A stretch of 9,816 nucleotides of DNA from assembly GCA_021826835.1 (NCBI GenBank), contig JAKAYH010000055.1, positions 1 to 9,816 of the forward strand, in the 5' to 3' direction. Made by a program: the position numbers and the translations under genes. Below the pieces are notes generated by a model. That model had not been told where the DNA came from. It made no database searches and worked only from the letters and a program-made list of their open reading frames with translations. Source of the stretch: Thermoplasmata archaeon (GTDB taxonomy: Archaea; Thermoplasmatota; Thermoplasmata; Thermoplasmatales; Thermoplasmataceae). Shown here in pieces: positions 1 through 6,009 of this stretch (position 1 is the first letter of the stretch; the number at the start of each line of letters is the position of its first letter).

Positions 1-158
1 TTAAAATCAGGAGATATCAATTCGCTTAGCATATCTTCATCGGAAATTGTTTTCAGAGTAGTATTTGCTTTCTCTCCTAATAGGTTTAATGTCTGAACCT
101 GATCACTGGTTAATTTTCTTATCTTTAGTGTTAGCTCATTGATATCTCCTGATTTTAA
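1..158. repeat. 21-bp perfect inverted repeat inside the coiled-coil gene
   Basis: Bases 1-21 are the exact reverse complement of bases 138-158, leaving a 116-bp interior. The left arm begins at the first base of the window, so the repeat may be longer. Both arms lie in the open frame of the coiled-coil gene; the gene-sense arms read about residues 173-179 (LKSGDIN) and 219-224 (LISPDF). It could be an invertible segment, a chance hairpin, or a fold-back artefact if this is a contig end. Confidence 0.75.
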
Positions 159-674
159 GACAGACTGAGAAAACATATTCACATCCTTGCAGAGTGATTT
201 AATCTGACTCAGGATTTCAGGATCAGATATGTTTCCCATTTGCCTATCTAATTCCTCTGATCTCCTTTGCAATGATTCCACTCGTTCGGAAATTTCATCG
301 TATTCTCGTCCCTTTAAATCGACTTCTTCTTGAAGTTTTGATTTTTCATTCTTTAGAAAATTCAGCTCTGATTTCATTTCTACAATGTCTAATTTAACAG
401 ATTGAATATGTATTGTTTCCTTAAGGAATTCTGCTACCTCAGGTAAATACAGAGGATTATCGGGATCGCATATCTCTGTCAATGCTCCTCTTAGGTCTCT
501 GTATTTTTTATATATAAATTTCGAAGCCGATGGATTGTTTTTCAGATATCCATAGACTCTTTTGACATCAACATCTGGATCCAATAGGAATGATTCATCT
601 AACCATGACATTTCAGATTTCAGATCCTGATTTTCCTGTTTCAGTTTCTGGTAGTAACTCTCATCTTTGACCAT
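1..674 (-). CDS. Coiled-coil protein of unknown function (C-terminus cut by window edge)
   Basis: A minus-strand frame opens at ATG 674-672 and stays open for 224 codons to the left edge without a stop, so the 3' end is missing. I do not recognise the family. Residues 1-30 are polar and helix-prone. A short segment around residues 32-50 (DPDVDVKRVYGYLKNNPSA) could be a small folded element. Residues about 88-148 are rich in Lys, Glu, Leu and Gln with heptad-like spacing, which suggests a coiled coil, and the rest is also helical. There is no signal peptide or membrane segment. An archaeal TATA-like box centred about 25 bases upstream supports this ATG and a leaderless transcript. A structural or scaffold role is only a guess. 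The coding pattern is clear, but the function is unknown. Confidence 0.72.
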   Translation of the reverse strand, partial: MVKDESYYQKLKQENQDLKSEMSWLDESFLLDPDVDVKRVYGYLKNNPSASKFIYKKYRDLRGALTEICDPDNPLYLPEVAEFLKETIHIQSVKLDIVEMKSELNFLKNEKSKLQEEVDLKGREYDEISERVESLQRRSEELDRQMGNISDPEILSQIKSLCKDVNMFSQSVLKSGDINELTLKIRKLTSDQVQTLNLLGEKANTTLKTISDEDMLSELISPDF

Positions 675-691
675 ATATATATAGGATTTAG

Positions 692-705
692 TTTTAATAT
701 ATAAT
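692..705 (-). promoter_or_regulatory. TATA box for the coiled-coil gene
   Basis: On the minus strand the stretch reads TATTATATATTAAA, centred about 25 bases before ATG 674. That spacing is expected for an archaeal leaderless promoter, and there is no Shine-Dalgarno site between box and ATG. Confidence 0.5.
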
Positions 706-758
706 ACTGTTGTGAGTTAATGTTTTTTTAATAGATTTCAATATGTTTTAAATTACTA

Positions 759-785
759 TATATCACTTATAGATATAGTGATATA
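759..785. repeat. 9-bp inverted repeat TATATCACT / AGTGATATA
   Basis: The arms at 759-767 and 777-785 are perfect complements around a 9-bp AT-only spacer. It sits about 85-110 bp upstream of the coiled-coil start, outside the likely core promoters. It could be an operator, or simply AT-rich chance symmetry. Confidence 0.4.
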
Positions 786-1071
786 CTATATATTCTAACA
801 ATCAGGTATAAGATTTTTACAAAATATCAATAAATCTAACTTTTTGGCTAAATATACGTAACATGTGCAACGCGTGGTAAGGAAACATTGTTTTGTGTTC
901 TAAAGTATGTATGTATTATTTCTCACGCATTTTATTGGCTTTCCGTATCGATGGATTTTATTTTTGAAAAATGGTTTACATTGTTTTGCTATTCGACTAT
1001 GATGTTATGTCTACATTTCAAAATCTATAATGAAGATTCAAAGAGAAGACTTACATTAACCGTAATTAGTA

Positions 1072-1084
1072 AGTATTTTATTTT
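1072..1084 (+). promoter_or_regulatory. TATA-like box for the winged-helix gene
   Basis: GTATTTTATTTTA is centred about 25 bases before ATG 1103, which fits leaderless initiation there. An ATG at 1093 in another frame gives no long frame. Confidence 0.35.
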
Positions 1085-1102
1085 ACGACGATATGGCTTT
1101 TT

Positions 1103-1432
1103 ATGCCTATAGATTCCGATACGTTTAAAAAAGGACTTTCTAAACCGCCGAAGAACGGATTTTCTAAAGAAAAATTAAAAGTCGCCATCGAAGAATTGTT
1201 AGATGATTGTAAAGCTAGGACAGCTAAGGAAATAGCAGATAAAGTGAAAAAAGTTGTGGGCTTTGCGAATCAAGGAAATGATGTTGGTCTTATAGGGATG
1301 AATGATGACATTTTGGTTCAAGAAGTAATCAAAGTTCTAAATGAAATGGTTAATGAAGGTAAATTAGAATCTAGTGATGTGGAAACCACAAATGGCTATG
1401 ATAGATACTATATTAAGAAATCTTGCCTTTAG
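1103..1432 (+). CDS. Small winged-helix-like protein, putative regulator
   Basis: A 109-residue lysine- and glutamate-rich soluble protein. After a basic N-terminus, residues about 21-52 (from FSKEKLKVAIEELL to TAKEIADKVKKVV) look like two helices of a helix-turn-helix. Residues about 68-90 (DDILVQEVIKVLNEMVNEG) look like a recognition helix region, and the end GYDRYYIKK resembles the last strand of a wing. This reading is by eye. It is encoded about 200 bp upstream of the restriction-modification methyltransferase on the same strand, with inverted repeats between, so it might control that system. It is not a recognisable C-protein. It could equally be a general wHTH protein unrelated to its neighbours. 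Base use is similar to the R-M genes. Confidence 0.68.
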   Translation: MPIDSDTFKKGLSKPPKNGFSKEKLKVAIEELLDDCKARTAKEIADKVKKVVGFANQGNDVGLIGMNDDILVQEVIKVLNEMVNEGKLESSDVETTNGYDRYYIKKSCL

Positions 1433-1479
1433 TAACTGAAACATATTTTATTTATAATTAATTGTATAACGAATAGATT

Positions 1480-1525
1480 TTTAATTAATCACTTTTAGTT
1501 CTTAGCTAATTGAAGATTAATTAAA
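1480..1525. repeat. 11-bp inverted repeat upstream of the R-M genes
   Basis: TTTAATTAATC at 1480-1490 pairs perfectly with GATTAATTAAA at 1515-1525 across a 24-base spacer. It lies just after the winged-helix gene, so it may act as a terminator-like structure or an operator. The AT-only composition makes chance symmetry possible. Confidence 0.45.
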
Positions 1526-1532
1526 CGCTTTC

Positions 1533-1549
1533 TATTATGTTGCATAATA
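1533..1549. repeat. Short palindrome TATTATG-TTG-CATAATA
   Basis: Two perfect 7-bp arms flank a 3-base loop about 86 bp before the methyltransferase start. The shape suits a dimeric regulator site, for example for the winged-helix protein encoded just upstream. That link is inference. Confidence 0.45.
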
Positions 1550-1586
1550 AAACAATGATGAGAATAAAAAAATTCAGTAATGAAGG

Positions 1587-1623
1587 ATATAAATCAGATT
1601 AGAAAGGATTAAAGAACATATTT
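1587..1623 (+). promoter_or_regulatory. Two candidate TATA boxes for the R-M methyltransferase
   Basis: ATATAAAT at 1587-1594 would start transcription near 1616 and give a short leader without a ribosome site. CATATTT at 1617-1623 would place the start near 1644, exactly on the second in-frame ATG, and so favours a leaderless start there. I cannot decide between them. Confidence 0.35.
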
Positions 1624-1634
1624 GATATAACTGA

Positions 1635-2483
1635 ATGATTAAGATGGAAGAGATCGTGAGTTTTCAGCATAAAGATACAACACATAGGGTCATAATCGGG
1701 GACAGTGGAGACATGAAACAAATTAAAGATAGCTCTATAGATTTAATCGTTACATCACCTCCCTATCCAATGATAGAAATGTGGGATAATATGTTTAAAC
1801 AAGCTGGAGCCAATACTTATGAGCAAATGCATGATTATCTATCTCAAGTGTGGAAAGAAAGTTATAGAGTGCTAAGAAAGGGAGGCCTTATGTGTATAAA
1901 TATAGGAGATGCAACAAGAACTGTAGATCACAAATTTAAATTATATCCCAATCATTCTAAAGTAATAGAAAACTGTGAAAAAATCGGTTTTGAAACATTA
2001 CCTTACATTATCTGGAAAAAACCAACAAACAAGCCTAACGCTTTCCTGGGCTCTGGATTTTTACCACCTAATGGATATGTGACTCTAGACTGCGAATTCA
2101 TACTAATATTTCGAAAAGATGGATTAAGAAAATTTGAGCCACATGACAAAGCGAGATATATGAGTGCATTTACAAAAGAAGAACGTGATATTTGGTTCTC
2201 CCAAATATGGCAAATTAGAGGAGTAAAGCAATCAAATAGAAAAGTAGAAAGAAGAACTGCTGAATATCCAGAAGAAATTGTGGAAAAATTGATTAGGATG
2301 TTTTCCGTAATAGGAGATACCATATTGGACCCATTTGTAGGAACAGGAACTACTTTAGCCGTAGCAAAGAGGTTGAATAGAAATTCTATTGGTTATGAGA
2401 TAGACGCTGATTTCCTTCCTATAATTAGAGATAAGGTTGGATATAACCAAAATATGCTTTTTGATTTTGATGAAGAGATTTAA
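1635..2483 (+). CDS. Type II DNA methyltransferase, MjaI-like, likely CTAG-specific
   Basis: A beta-class DNA methyltransferase of 282 residues with the permuted motif order. The catalytic motif IV TSPPY is at residues 40-44, inside SIDLIVTSPPYPMIEMW. The S-adenosylmethionine-binding motif I, DPFVGTGTT, is near the C-terminus at 232-240. SPPY is typical of enzymes that modify exocyclic amino groups (N4-cytosine or N6-adenine). The convergent partner is an MjaI-family endonuclease, whose prototype works on CTAG with an N4-cytosine methylase, so CTAG protection is the best guess. Its stop is 2 bp from the nuclease stop, so the two genes face each other and do not share a promoter. An alternative start is ATG 1644, three codons in. 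The class is firm; the target is inferred from the partner. Confidence 0.93.
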   Translation: MIKMEEIVSFQHKDTTHRVIIGDSGDMKQIKDSSIDLIVTSPPYPMIEMWDNMFKQAGANTYEQMHDYLSQVWKESYRVLRKGGLMCINIGDATRTVDHKFKLYPNHSKVIENCEKIGFETLPYIIWKKPTNKPNAFLGSGFLPPNGYVTLDCEFILIFRKDGLRKFEPHDKARYMSAFTKEERDIWFSQIWQIRGVKQSNRKVERRTAEYPEEIVEKLIRMFSVIGDTILDPFVGTGTTLAVAKRLNRNSIGYEIDADFLPIIRDKVGYNQNMLFDFDEEI

Positions 2484-2485
2484 AA

Positions 2486-3088
2486 TCATTCAGTTCCATT
2501 AATTTTATATTGAATTTTGATCCCACTCTTTTCCTTTGTATAATATACTATATCTGCAGATATTTGTTCTGGCAATCTTCCTTCGATTTTGTAAGTATCA
2601 GGCTTAATTGATATTGGTTTATTACCAATGTATCCGTCTATCCCATTTGCTTCTTCTTCTTTATTTGCTAATCTATATTTTTTATTCTCAGCTTGTGCTA
2701 TTTTTTTTAAAATTGCTTCTTGAAACTTCAACCCAGTAAATGTTTTATTTATTACTAAATCTTCAACCCATTTTCTTATCACTTCTTTATCTATTACATC
2801 CATACTTGATTTCATCTCCAAAAATTTCTCATAAATCTTTTGGGTCGCATCATTAATCGCATCTGGATTTCTTTGAAGATACCATTCTCTCCATTCTTCT
2901 ACATCTTTCCCATTAAATTCCTGAATTAGATCAGATAACTGTCCAACAACTTTTGGTCTTGTTCCTTGCGCATTTTGATTAACTAAATTAATTATTTGTG
3001 CGGCGTATTTAGGAAATTCACTCTTATCAATTTTCAAAATCTGCTCTATTTCTGCATTTGATATTCTTATTTCTTTAGGGGTGTTCAT
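2486..3088 (-). CDS. MjaI-family type II restriction endonuclease
   Basis: A 200-residue protein that I recognise as the MjaI restriction enzyme family, whose prototype cuts CTAG. The N-terminal core around residues 35-52 (LVNQNAQGTRPKVVGQL) and the EEWREWYLQRNPDAI segment near 64-78 match my memory of the family. The likely PD-(D/E)xK-type centre is D151 in GIDGYIG with S160-I-K162 in PISIKP. The frame is open to ATG 3199, but the extra 37 residues are hydrophobic and unlike the family. A TATA-like box covers the intermediate ATG at 3118, so ATG 3088 is the better start. It is convergent with its methyltransferase. There is no truncation or frameshift, and the family usually has about this length. 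Confidence 0.88.
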   Translation of the reverse strand: MNTPKEIRISNAEIEQILKIDKSEFPKYAAQIINLVNQNAQGTRPKVVGQLSDLIQEFNGKDVEEWREWYLQRNPDAINDATQKIYEKFLEMKSSMDVIDKEVIRKWVEDLVINKTFTGLKFQEAILKKIAQAENKKYRLANKEEEANGIDGYIGNKPISIKPDTYKIEGRLPEQISADIVYYTKEKSGIKIQYKINGTE

Positions 3089-3391
3089 ATTATCTTTTAG
3101 CTTTATGCTTATTCCCATATAGCTCTTTTGTTGACTCAACAATCCTGTTGGACATAAAAAATAAAGTTTTCCTATGTAGCCGTAGAACCAAAACAACACA
3201 AAATACTGCTTACGCTATTGAAAAGAAACAGCACTGATGTATGTTACATAACATCGCCTCAAGTCTATTTATCTACAAAATGTTAGCAAAGATAAATAAC
3301 AGAAAACATATACTTGAAGTATTAAAGTTGTGGATTTTCCTAGCATGGATTGATCATATATCAAATTACATAGCATCTTTGTACTTGGGAA
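3089..3391. other. Intergenic region between the nuclease and HEPN genes
   Basis: About 300 bp with the nuclease promoter at its left end and a 14-bp palindrome, ATGTTA-CA-TAACAT, at 3241-3254. A 44-codon plus-strand frame (3280-3414) with a hydrophobic middle overlaps the end of the HEPN gene. It lacks a properly placed TATA box or ribosome site, so I do not call it. Nothing else stands out. Confidence 0.5.
3115..3122 (-). promoter_or_regulatory. TATA box for the restriction endonuclease
   Basis: CTATATGG on the minus strand lies about 31 bases before ATG 3088, giving an almost leaderless transcript. Because it overlaps the ATG at 3118, it argues against that longer start. Confidence 0.45.
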
Positions 3392-4084
3392 TTATGCAGG
3401 ATATTTTTCAATAAATACCCTAATACCAGCAATCATGGGTTCAATCATCCCTTCATTGATTTGTTTTGGGTCAGGATGGGCTGATTCATTGCGAAGCCCT
3501 AACCAACTAGTTATGGATTTATTCATAATTTTATCAATAATCTGACTCTTAAGTAAGTTTCCGTTGAGGGAATCCGCATTCACATATTTTCCCTCCTCGT
3601 TCTTAATTGGGATTTGATTCTTTTCCGCTAACTTTCTAAGGTGGCTTTCCAAAGCAACACCTGCAACAACTGCAGATGCTCTAAAATAACCTTTTTTTAG
3701 CAAATATTCTGCTTGTTCAAGAATATCTGTAAAAATGTCGGCATCGATCATTTCGTTAAAACTATTTAGAAAATCATTGGAATAGTCATGTCTTAAGCTT
3801 CTCAGAACTCCACCTAATTCGTAAATCATATCAGGTGAATATGGTTTTTTAATAGACTTAGCATATAACCAGTATTCACTTCTTCGTGGAGCAACAGCTT
3901 CTATGGTTTGCTTCAACATAAGTATCAATGAATCCTTGTTTTGAGTTACCAGATTCTTTTTCAAGGCTGAATCATGCCGGTGGTGTTCCGCTTCTTGACT
4001 AATCATTTTTAGAGTTTCGTTTACGTACTTTAAAGCTCCATCAATTCTCTTCAACACCGCATTTTTCTCAATAGACTGCGTCAA
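3392..4084 (-). CDS. HEPN-domain protein, probable ribonuclease of a defence or toxin type
   Basis: A 230-residue helical protein. Its C-terminal half has the HEPN layout: a long helix at about 117-155 (GYFRASAVVAGVALESHLRK), a polar loop, then GLRNESAHPDP at 196-206. R198-NESA-H203 is the RxxxxH motif of HEPN RNases, followed by a final helix to the C-terminus. The N-terminal 90 residues are helical and unassigned. HEPN proteins of this shape act as RNA-cleaving toxins or abortive-infection effectors, and the restriction-modification neighbours fit that. I see no nucleotidyltransferase (MNT) antitoxin next to it. The start is a TTG (4084) because an in-frame TGA lies about ten codons upstream. 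ATG at residue 27 (4006) is the next option but would remove predicted helix. The domain call is good; the biological role is inferred. Confidence 0.82.
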   Translation of the reverse strand: MTQSIEKNAVLKRIDGALKYVNETLKMISQEAEHHRHDSALKKNLVTQNKDSLILMLKQTIEAVAPRRSEYWLYAKSIKKPYSPDMIYELGGVLRSLRHDYSNDFLNSFNEMIDADIFTDILEQAEYLLKKGYFRASAVVAGVALESHLRKLAEKNQIPIKNEEGKYVNADSLNGNLLKSQIIDKIMNKSITSWLGLRNESAHPDPKQINEGMIEPMIAGIRVFIEKYPA

Positions 4085-4246
4085 TGTAAATGAAATAATG
4101 CATCTTCAACCATAAACTTTCTCATTCTGTCATACACAATGTAGTCATGAAAGTGTTATAAATTGGTTCAGGTTAAACTCTCTGGAAACAGTATAGCAGC
4201 TTTTGAGGTTCAGTTAACATCTTATATCTCATTCAAATAAACCACA
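4085..4246. promoter_or_regulatory. Divergent promoter region of the HEPN and MT-A70 genes
   Basis: On the plus strand TTATAT (4222-4227) lies about 22 bases before ATG 4247, supporting a leaderless methyltransferase transcript. On the minus strand AATTTATAAC (4164-4155) could serve the HEPN gene, with a leader of about 50 bases. That leader encodes a 14-codon frame (MRKFMVEDALFHLH, then stop) ending just before the TTG start. Confidence 0.4.
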
Positions 4247-4948
4247 ATGAGACCATCATGCCTGAACTGTGGAAAGAAATCTCAAAACTATTATATCAGA
4301 AATAATAAGCAATGGATTGCAGTTGGATATTATTGCCCTAAATGTGACCTTGTTGTAAAGCAGATTTCTTTAGAACCACCGATAATTCATAGGATGGAAA
4401 TAAGAGATTACCTTAACACTACATCAGAGAAATTTGATCTAATTCTCTGCGATCCACCTTATATGTATGACATTGAAGCACCACGTGAAAAGGATCGAAT
4501 TTCATCCTATTACCATCAGATGACTACAGAGGAAATATGTAATTTGCCAATACAAAAAATAACAGAGAAAAAGGCAGTTCTCTTTCTCTGGAGCCCACCT
4601 CCTAAGGTTGAAGAAGCCATGAAGATTATTCAGGCCTGGAATTTTGAATACACAACACAGATTGTTTGGAATAAGAAAATGGTAGGATTAGGTCACACTG
4701 TAAGACAGATGCATGAAATCCTTTTGATTGCTAAGAATGGCAATTTTCCAACTCCTCTATACAAACCACCATCTATCTTTGAAGAAGAGAGAACCGATCA
4801 TTCGAAAAAACCTGAAAAATCCTATGAAATAATACAGAGAATGTATCCTGATAGCAGAAAGATTGAGCTATTTGCACGGCAGGTTCATTCTGGATGGACT
4901 GGAGTCGGATTTGAAGCCTCAGAAAAAGTGTCTACAAAATCTGAATAA
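4247..4948 (+). CDS. MT-A70-family adenine methyltransferase with N-terminal zinc ribbon
   Basis: A 233-residue protein in two parts. Residues 5-33 form a zinc ribbon with two CxxC pairs (C5-LN-C8 and C30-PK-C33). From about residue 60 it follows the MT-A70 fold: catalytic DPPY at 69-72 within FDLILCDPPYMYD, then LFLWSPPP near 112-119, and VWNKKMVGLGHTVRQMHE near 140-157. Next come HSKKPE at 185-190 and IELFAR at 206-211 before the closing GWTGVGFE. Prokaryotic members methylate adenine N6 in DNA, often on phages or other mobile elements. Protection of element DNA or regulation would fit here. No nuclease partner is adjacent, so it may be an orphan methylase; the zinc ribbon may help target nucleic acid. 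The last codons lie in a 24-bp tandem repeat. A TATA box upstream supports ATG 4247. Confidence 0.9.
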   Translation: MRPSCLNCGKKSQNYYIRNNKQWIAVGYYCPKCDLVVKQISLEPPIIHRMEIRDYLNTTSEKFDLILCDPPYMYDIEAPREKDRISSYYHQMTTEEICNLPIQKITEKKAVLFLWSPPPKVEEAMKIIQAWNFEYTTQIVWNKKMVGLGHTVRQMHEILLIAKNGNFPTPLYKPPSIFEEERTDHSKKPEKSYEIIQRMYPDSRKIELFARQVHSGWTGVGFEASEKVSTKSE

Positions 4949-4992
4949 AAAGTATCTACATTATAGGAATAAAAAATATCTACAAAACAGAC
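4921..4992 (+). repeat. Three degenerate tandem copies of a 24-bp unit at the methyltransferase 3' end
   Basis: Units at 4921-4944, 4945-4968 and 4969-4992 share the core AAAAAGTATCTACA; the TCTACA words at 4931, 4955 and 4979 are exactly 24 bp apart. The first unit is coding (EKVSTKSE). In the same frame the second and third would read *KVSTL*E and *KISTKQT, with a stop where the first has Glu. This suggests a tail that once repeated in 8-residue steps and was cut by GAA-to-TAA changes. A noncoding repeat that the gene happens to enter is the alternative. Confidence 0.75.
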
Positions 4993-5291
4993 ATAATGAA
5001 TCAGATTATGAAAATCCATCAGGTGTGTTTTTCCATCAACATCCATCAGCCTTTAAATTTACATCACTTAATCCATCAGAACTGTGTTTCCGATTATGCC
5101 ATCGATAAAATCCTTTAAATTTTATACCATTATCGATCCATCGGTTTCCTTTACTTATTAGTCATGGCAATGTATCTTTCTGGATTGGTTTGTATGCCAT
5201 TATTTTAACACAGAATAGGTATAGATTGCATTCCATCATTCCTTTTGATTAATTACCTATCCATTCTGATTAAGTGCGGAAAGTTTTTCCC

Positions 5292-5410
5292 ATTTTGGAA
5301 GTTTTTCCATTTCCGGAAGAACTTTTATCCTATCATCAATTGTTTTAGCGATTTTGGAAAATTTTCTAGATCCGCTAAAACTATTGTCAATTTTAGAAGT
5401 TTTTCCATTT
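5292..5410 (+). repeat. 21-bp direct repeat with one mismatch (two copies, 98 bp apart)
   Basis: Copies lie at 5292-5312 and 5390-5410, sharing the core GAAGTTTTTCCATTT and differing only at 5395. A related GGAAAGTTTTTCC starts at 5279. The core GGAAGTTTTTCC is itself nearly palindromic. Confidence 0.65.
5342..5381. repeat. Inverted repeat GTTTTAGCG / CGCTAAAAC
   Basis: Perfect 9-bp arms (5342-5350 and 5373-5381) around a 22-base spacer that contains TCTAGA, the only CTAG in the right half of the window. It could form a hairpin in noncoding DNA. Confidence 0.5.
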
Positions 5411-5418
5411 TTGACAAT
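5383..5418. repeat. Inverted repeat ATTGTCAA / TTGACAAT
   Basis: Perfect 8-bp arms (5383-5390 and 5411-5418) enclose a 20-base spacer that is almost exactly the second copy of the 21-bp direct repeat. With the adjacent inverted repeat (5342-5381) it gives two stem-loops in tandem. Confidence 0.5.
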
Positions 5419-5651
5419 TCTTTTAACCCACATCTGATCCCATAAGATATACTGGAACCTTACCTTAAAATTTTACCACAGAATGCCCCTACATTCGTTT
5501 CCATCACCCATCATGGTAATCTTACCTTACCAATCTGGATAGAAAGGTATCAGGTTATAGCATTGGTTTATCTTTAAGGTTAATCCATCACCATCCAACA
5601 GATTACATCAGTTAATCCATCTTCCCTGATTAAAAATAGATTTCTCACCTA

Positions 5652-5769
5652 AACCTCACTTTTAAAAGTGAGATAGCAAATCCTGTAAAACACTGGTTCA
5701 GTATGATAATTTCAAATTAGAACCTCACTTTTAAAAGTGAGATAGCAAATCCTGTAAAACACTGGTTCA
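5652..5769 (+). repeat. 49-bp perfect direct repeat, two copies, each with an 18-bp palindrome
   Basis: Copies at 5652-5700 and 5721-5769 are identical over 49 bases with a 69-bp period; similarity continues weakly into ATGATA after each. Each starts with the perfect palindrome CTCACTTTTAAAAGTGAG (5655-5672 and 5724-5741), followed by ATAGCAAATCCTGTAAAAC and a short tail. Two large identical noncoding copies this close together suggest repeated binding sites under selection or a recent duplication. Confidence 0.95.
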
Positions 5770-5813
5770 TCATGATATAATATTGGAATCTCACCTAATA
5801 TATGTTAGATGAT

Positions 5814-5844
5814 ACAATACATGTTTCTGAACAATACATGTTTC
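5814..5844 (+). repeat. 14-bp direct repeat ACAATACATGTTTC, two copies
   Basis: Copies at 5814-5827 and 5831-5844 are identical with a 17-bp period. They sit near the middle of the CTCAC/GTGAG array and contain ACATGT, a small palindrome. They may be a separate binding site in the same origin-like region. Confidence 0.8.
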
Positions 5845-6009
5845 AGATCCCCTCTATAGTATATGTAACACCGTTTTTAGGTGAGAAAGTAAAATTTGCG
5901 AATGTAGACCCTGTATTTTCCTATGTTAGCCGTCTCACTTTTGCAGGTGAGATTCAGGTGAGGTTTTATGTGAGAAATTACCACATAACCTGTATTTTAC
6001 CTGTTTTTG

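Larger units (their letters stand above)
675..1102. other. AT-rich intergenic region without a convincing gene
   Basis: This divergent gap holds the promoters of the two flanking genes and a small inverted repeat (759-785). A 74-codon plus-strand frame (888-1112) exists, but it is Cys- and Phe-rich, runs into the next gene, and does not read like a conserved protein. I see no RNA gene. Confidence 0.6.
4993..5642. other. Gene-free repeat-rich region with a TCCATCA word cluster
   Basis: No frame here looks protein-like. The word TCCATCA occurs seven times, always in the same orientation, starting at 5015, 5032, 5042, 5072, 5232, 5500 and 5584, with near-matches at 5137 and 5616. The longer TTAATCCATC starts at 5068, 5580 and 5612. 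This far exceeds chance for an AT-rich 650-bp stretch. It could be a second family of protein-binding repeats beside the CTCAC array, for example for partition or origin function, but that is inference. No tRNA or attachment site was recognised. Confidence 0.55.

Noticed and set aside
888..1112. 74-codon plus-strand frame
   Set aside because: Rich in Cys, Phe and Met, overlaps the next gene's start, and lacks a ribosome site or well-placed TATA box; it looks like chance in AT-rich intergenic DNA.
2003..2323. 106-codon minus-strand frame
   Set aside because: Lies wholly inside the well-supported R-M methyltransferase on the other strand.
3089..3199. N-terminal extension of the restriction endonuclease to ATG 3199
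   Set aside because: The extra residues do not resemble the MjaI family, and a TATA-like box lies inside the extension, so ATG 3088 was chosen.
3280..3414. 44-codon plus-strand frame with a hydrophobic centre
   Set aside because: Runs into the 3' end of the HEPN gene and has no convincing start signals; a small membrane peptide cannot be excluded.
4863..5108. 81-codon frame overlapping the MT-A70 end
   Set aside because: Shadow of the methyltransferase gene continuing through tandem repeats; its low-complexity composition gives no family signal.
5245..5445. 66-codon Phe-rich frame
   Set aside because: Its apparent repeats come from the noncoding direct and inverted repeats; there is no plausible start signal.
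5652..5769. CRISPR array
   Set aside because: Only two copies with a 20-bp spacer and a 49-bp unit, no third copy and no cas genes; iteron-like repeats explain it better.
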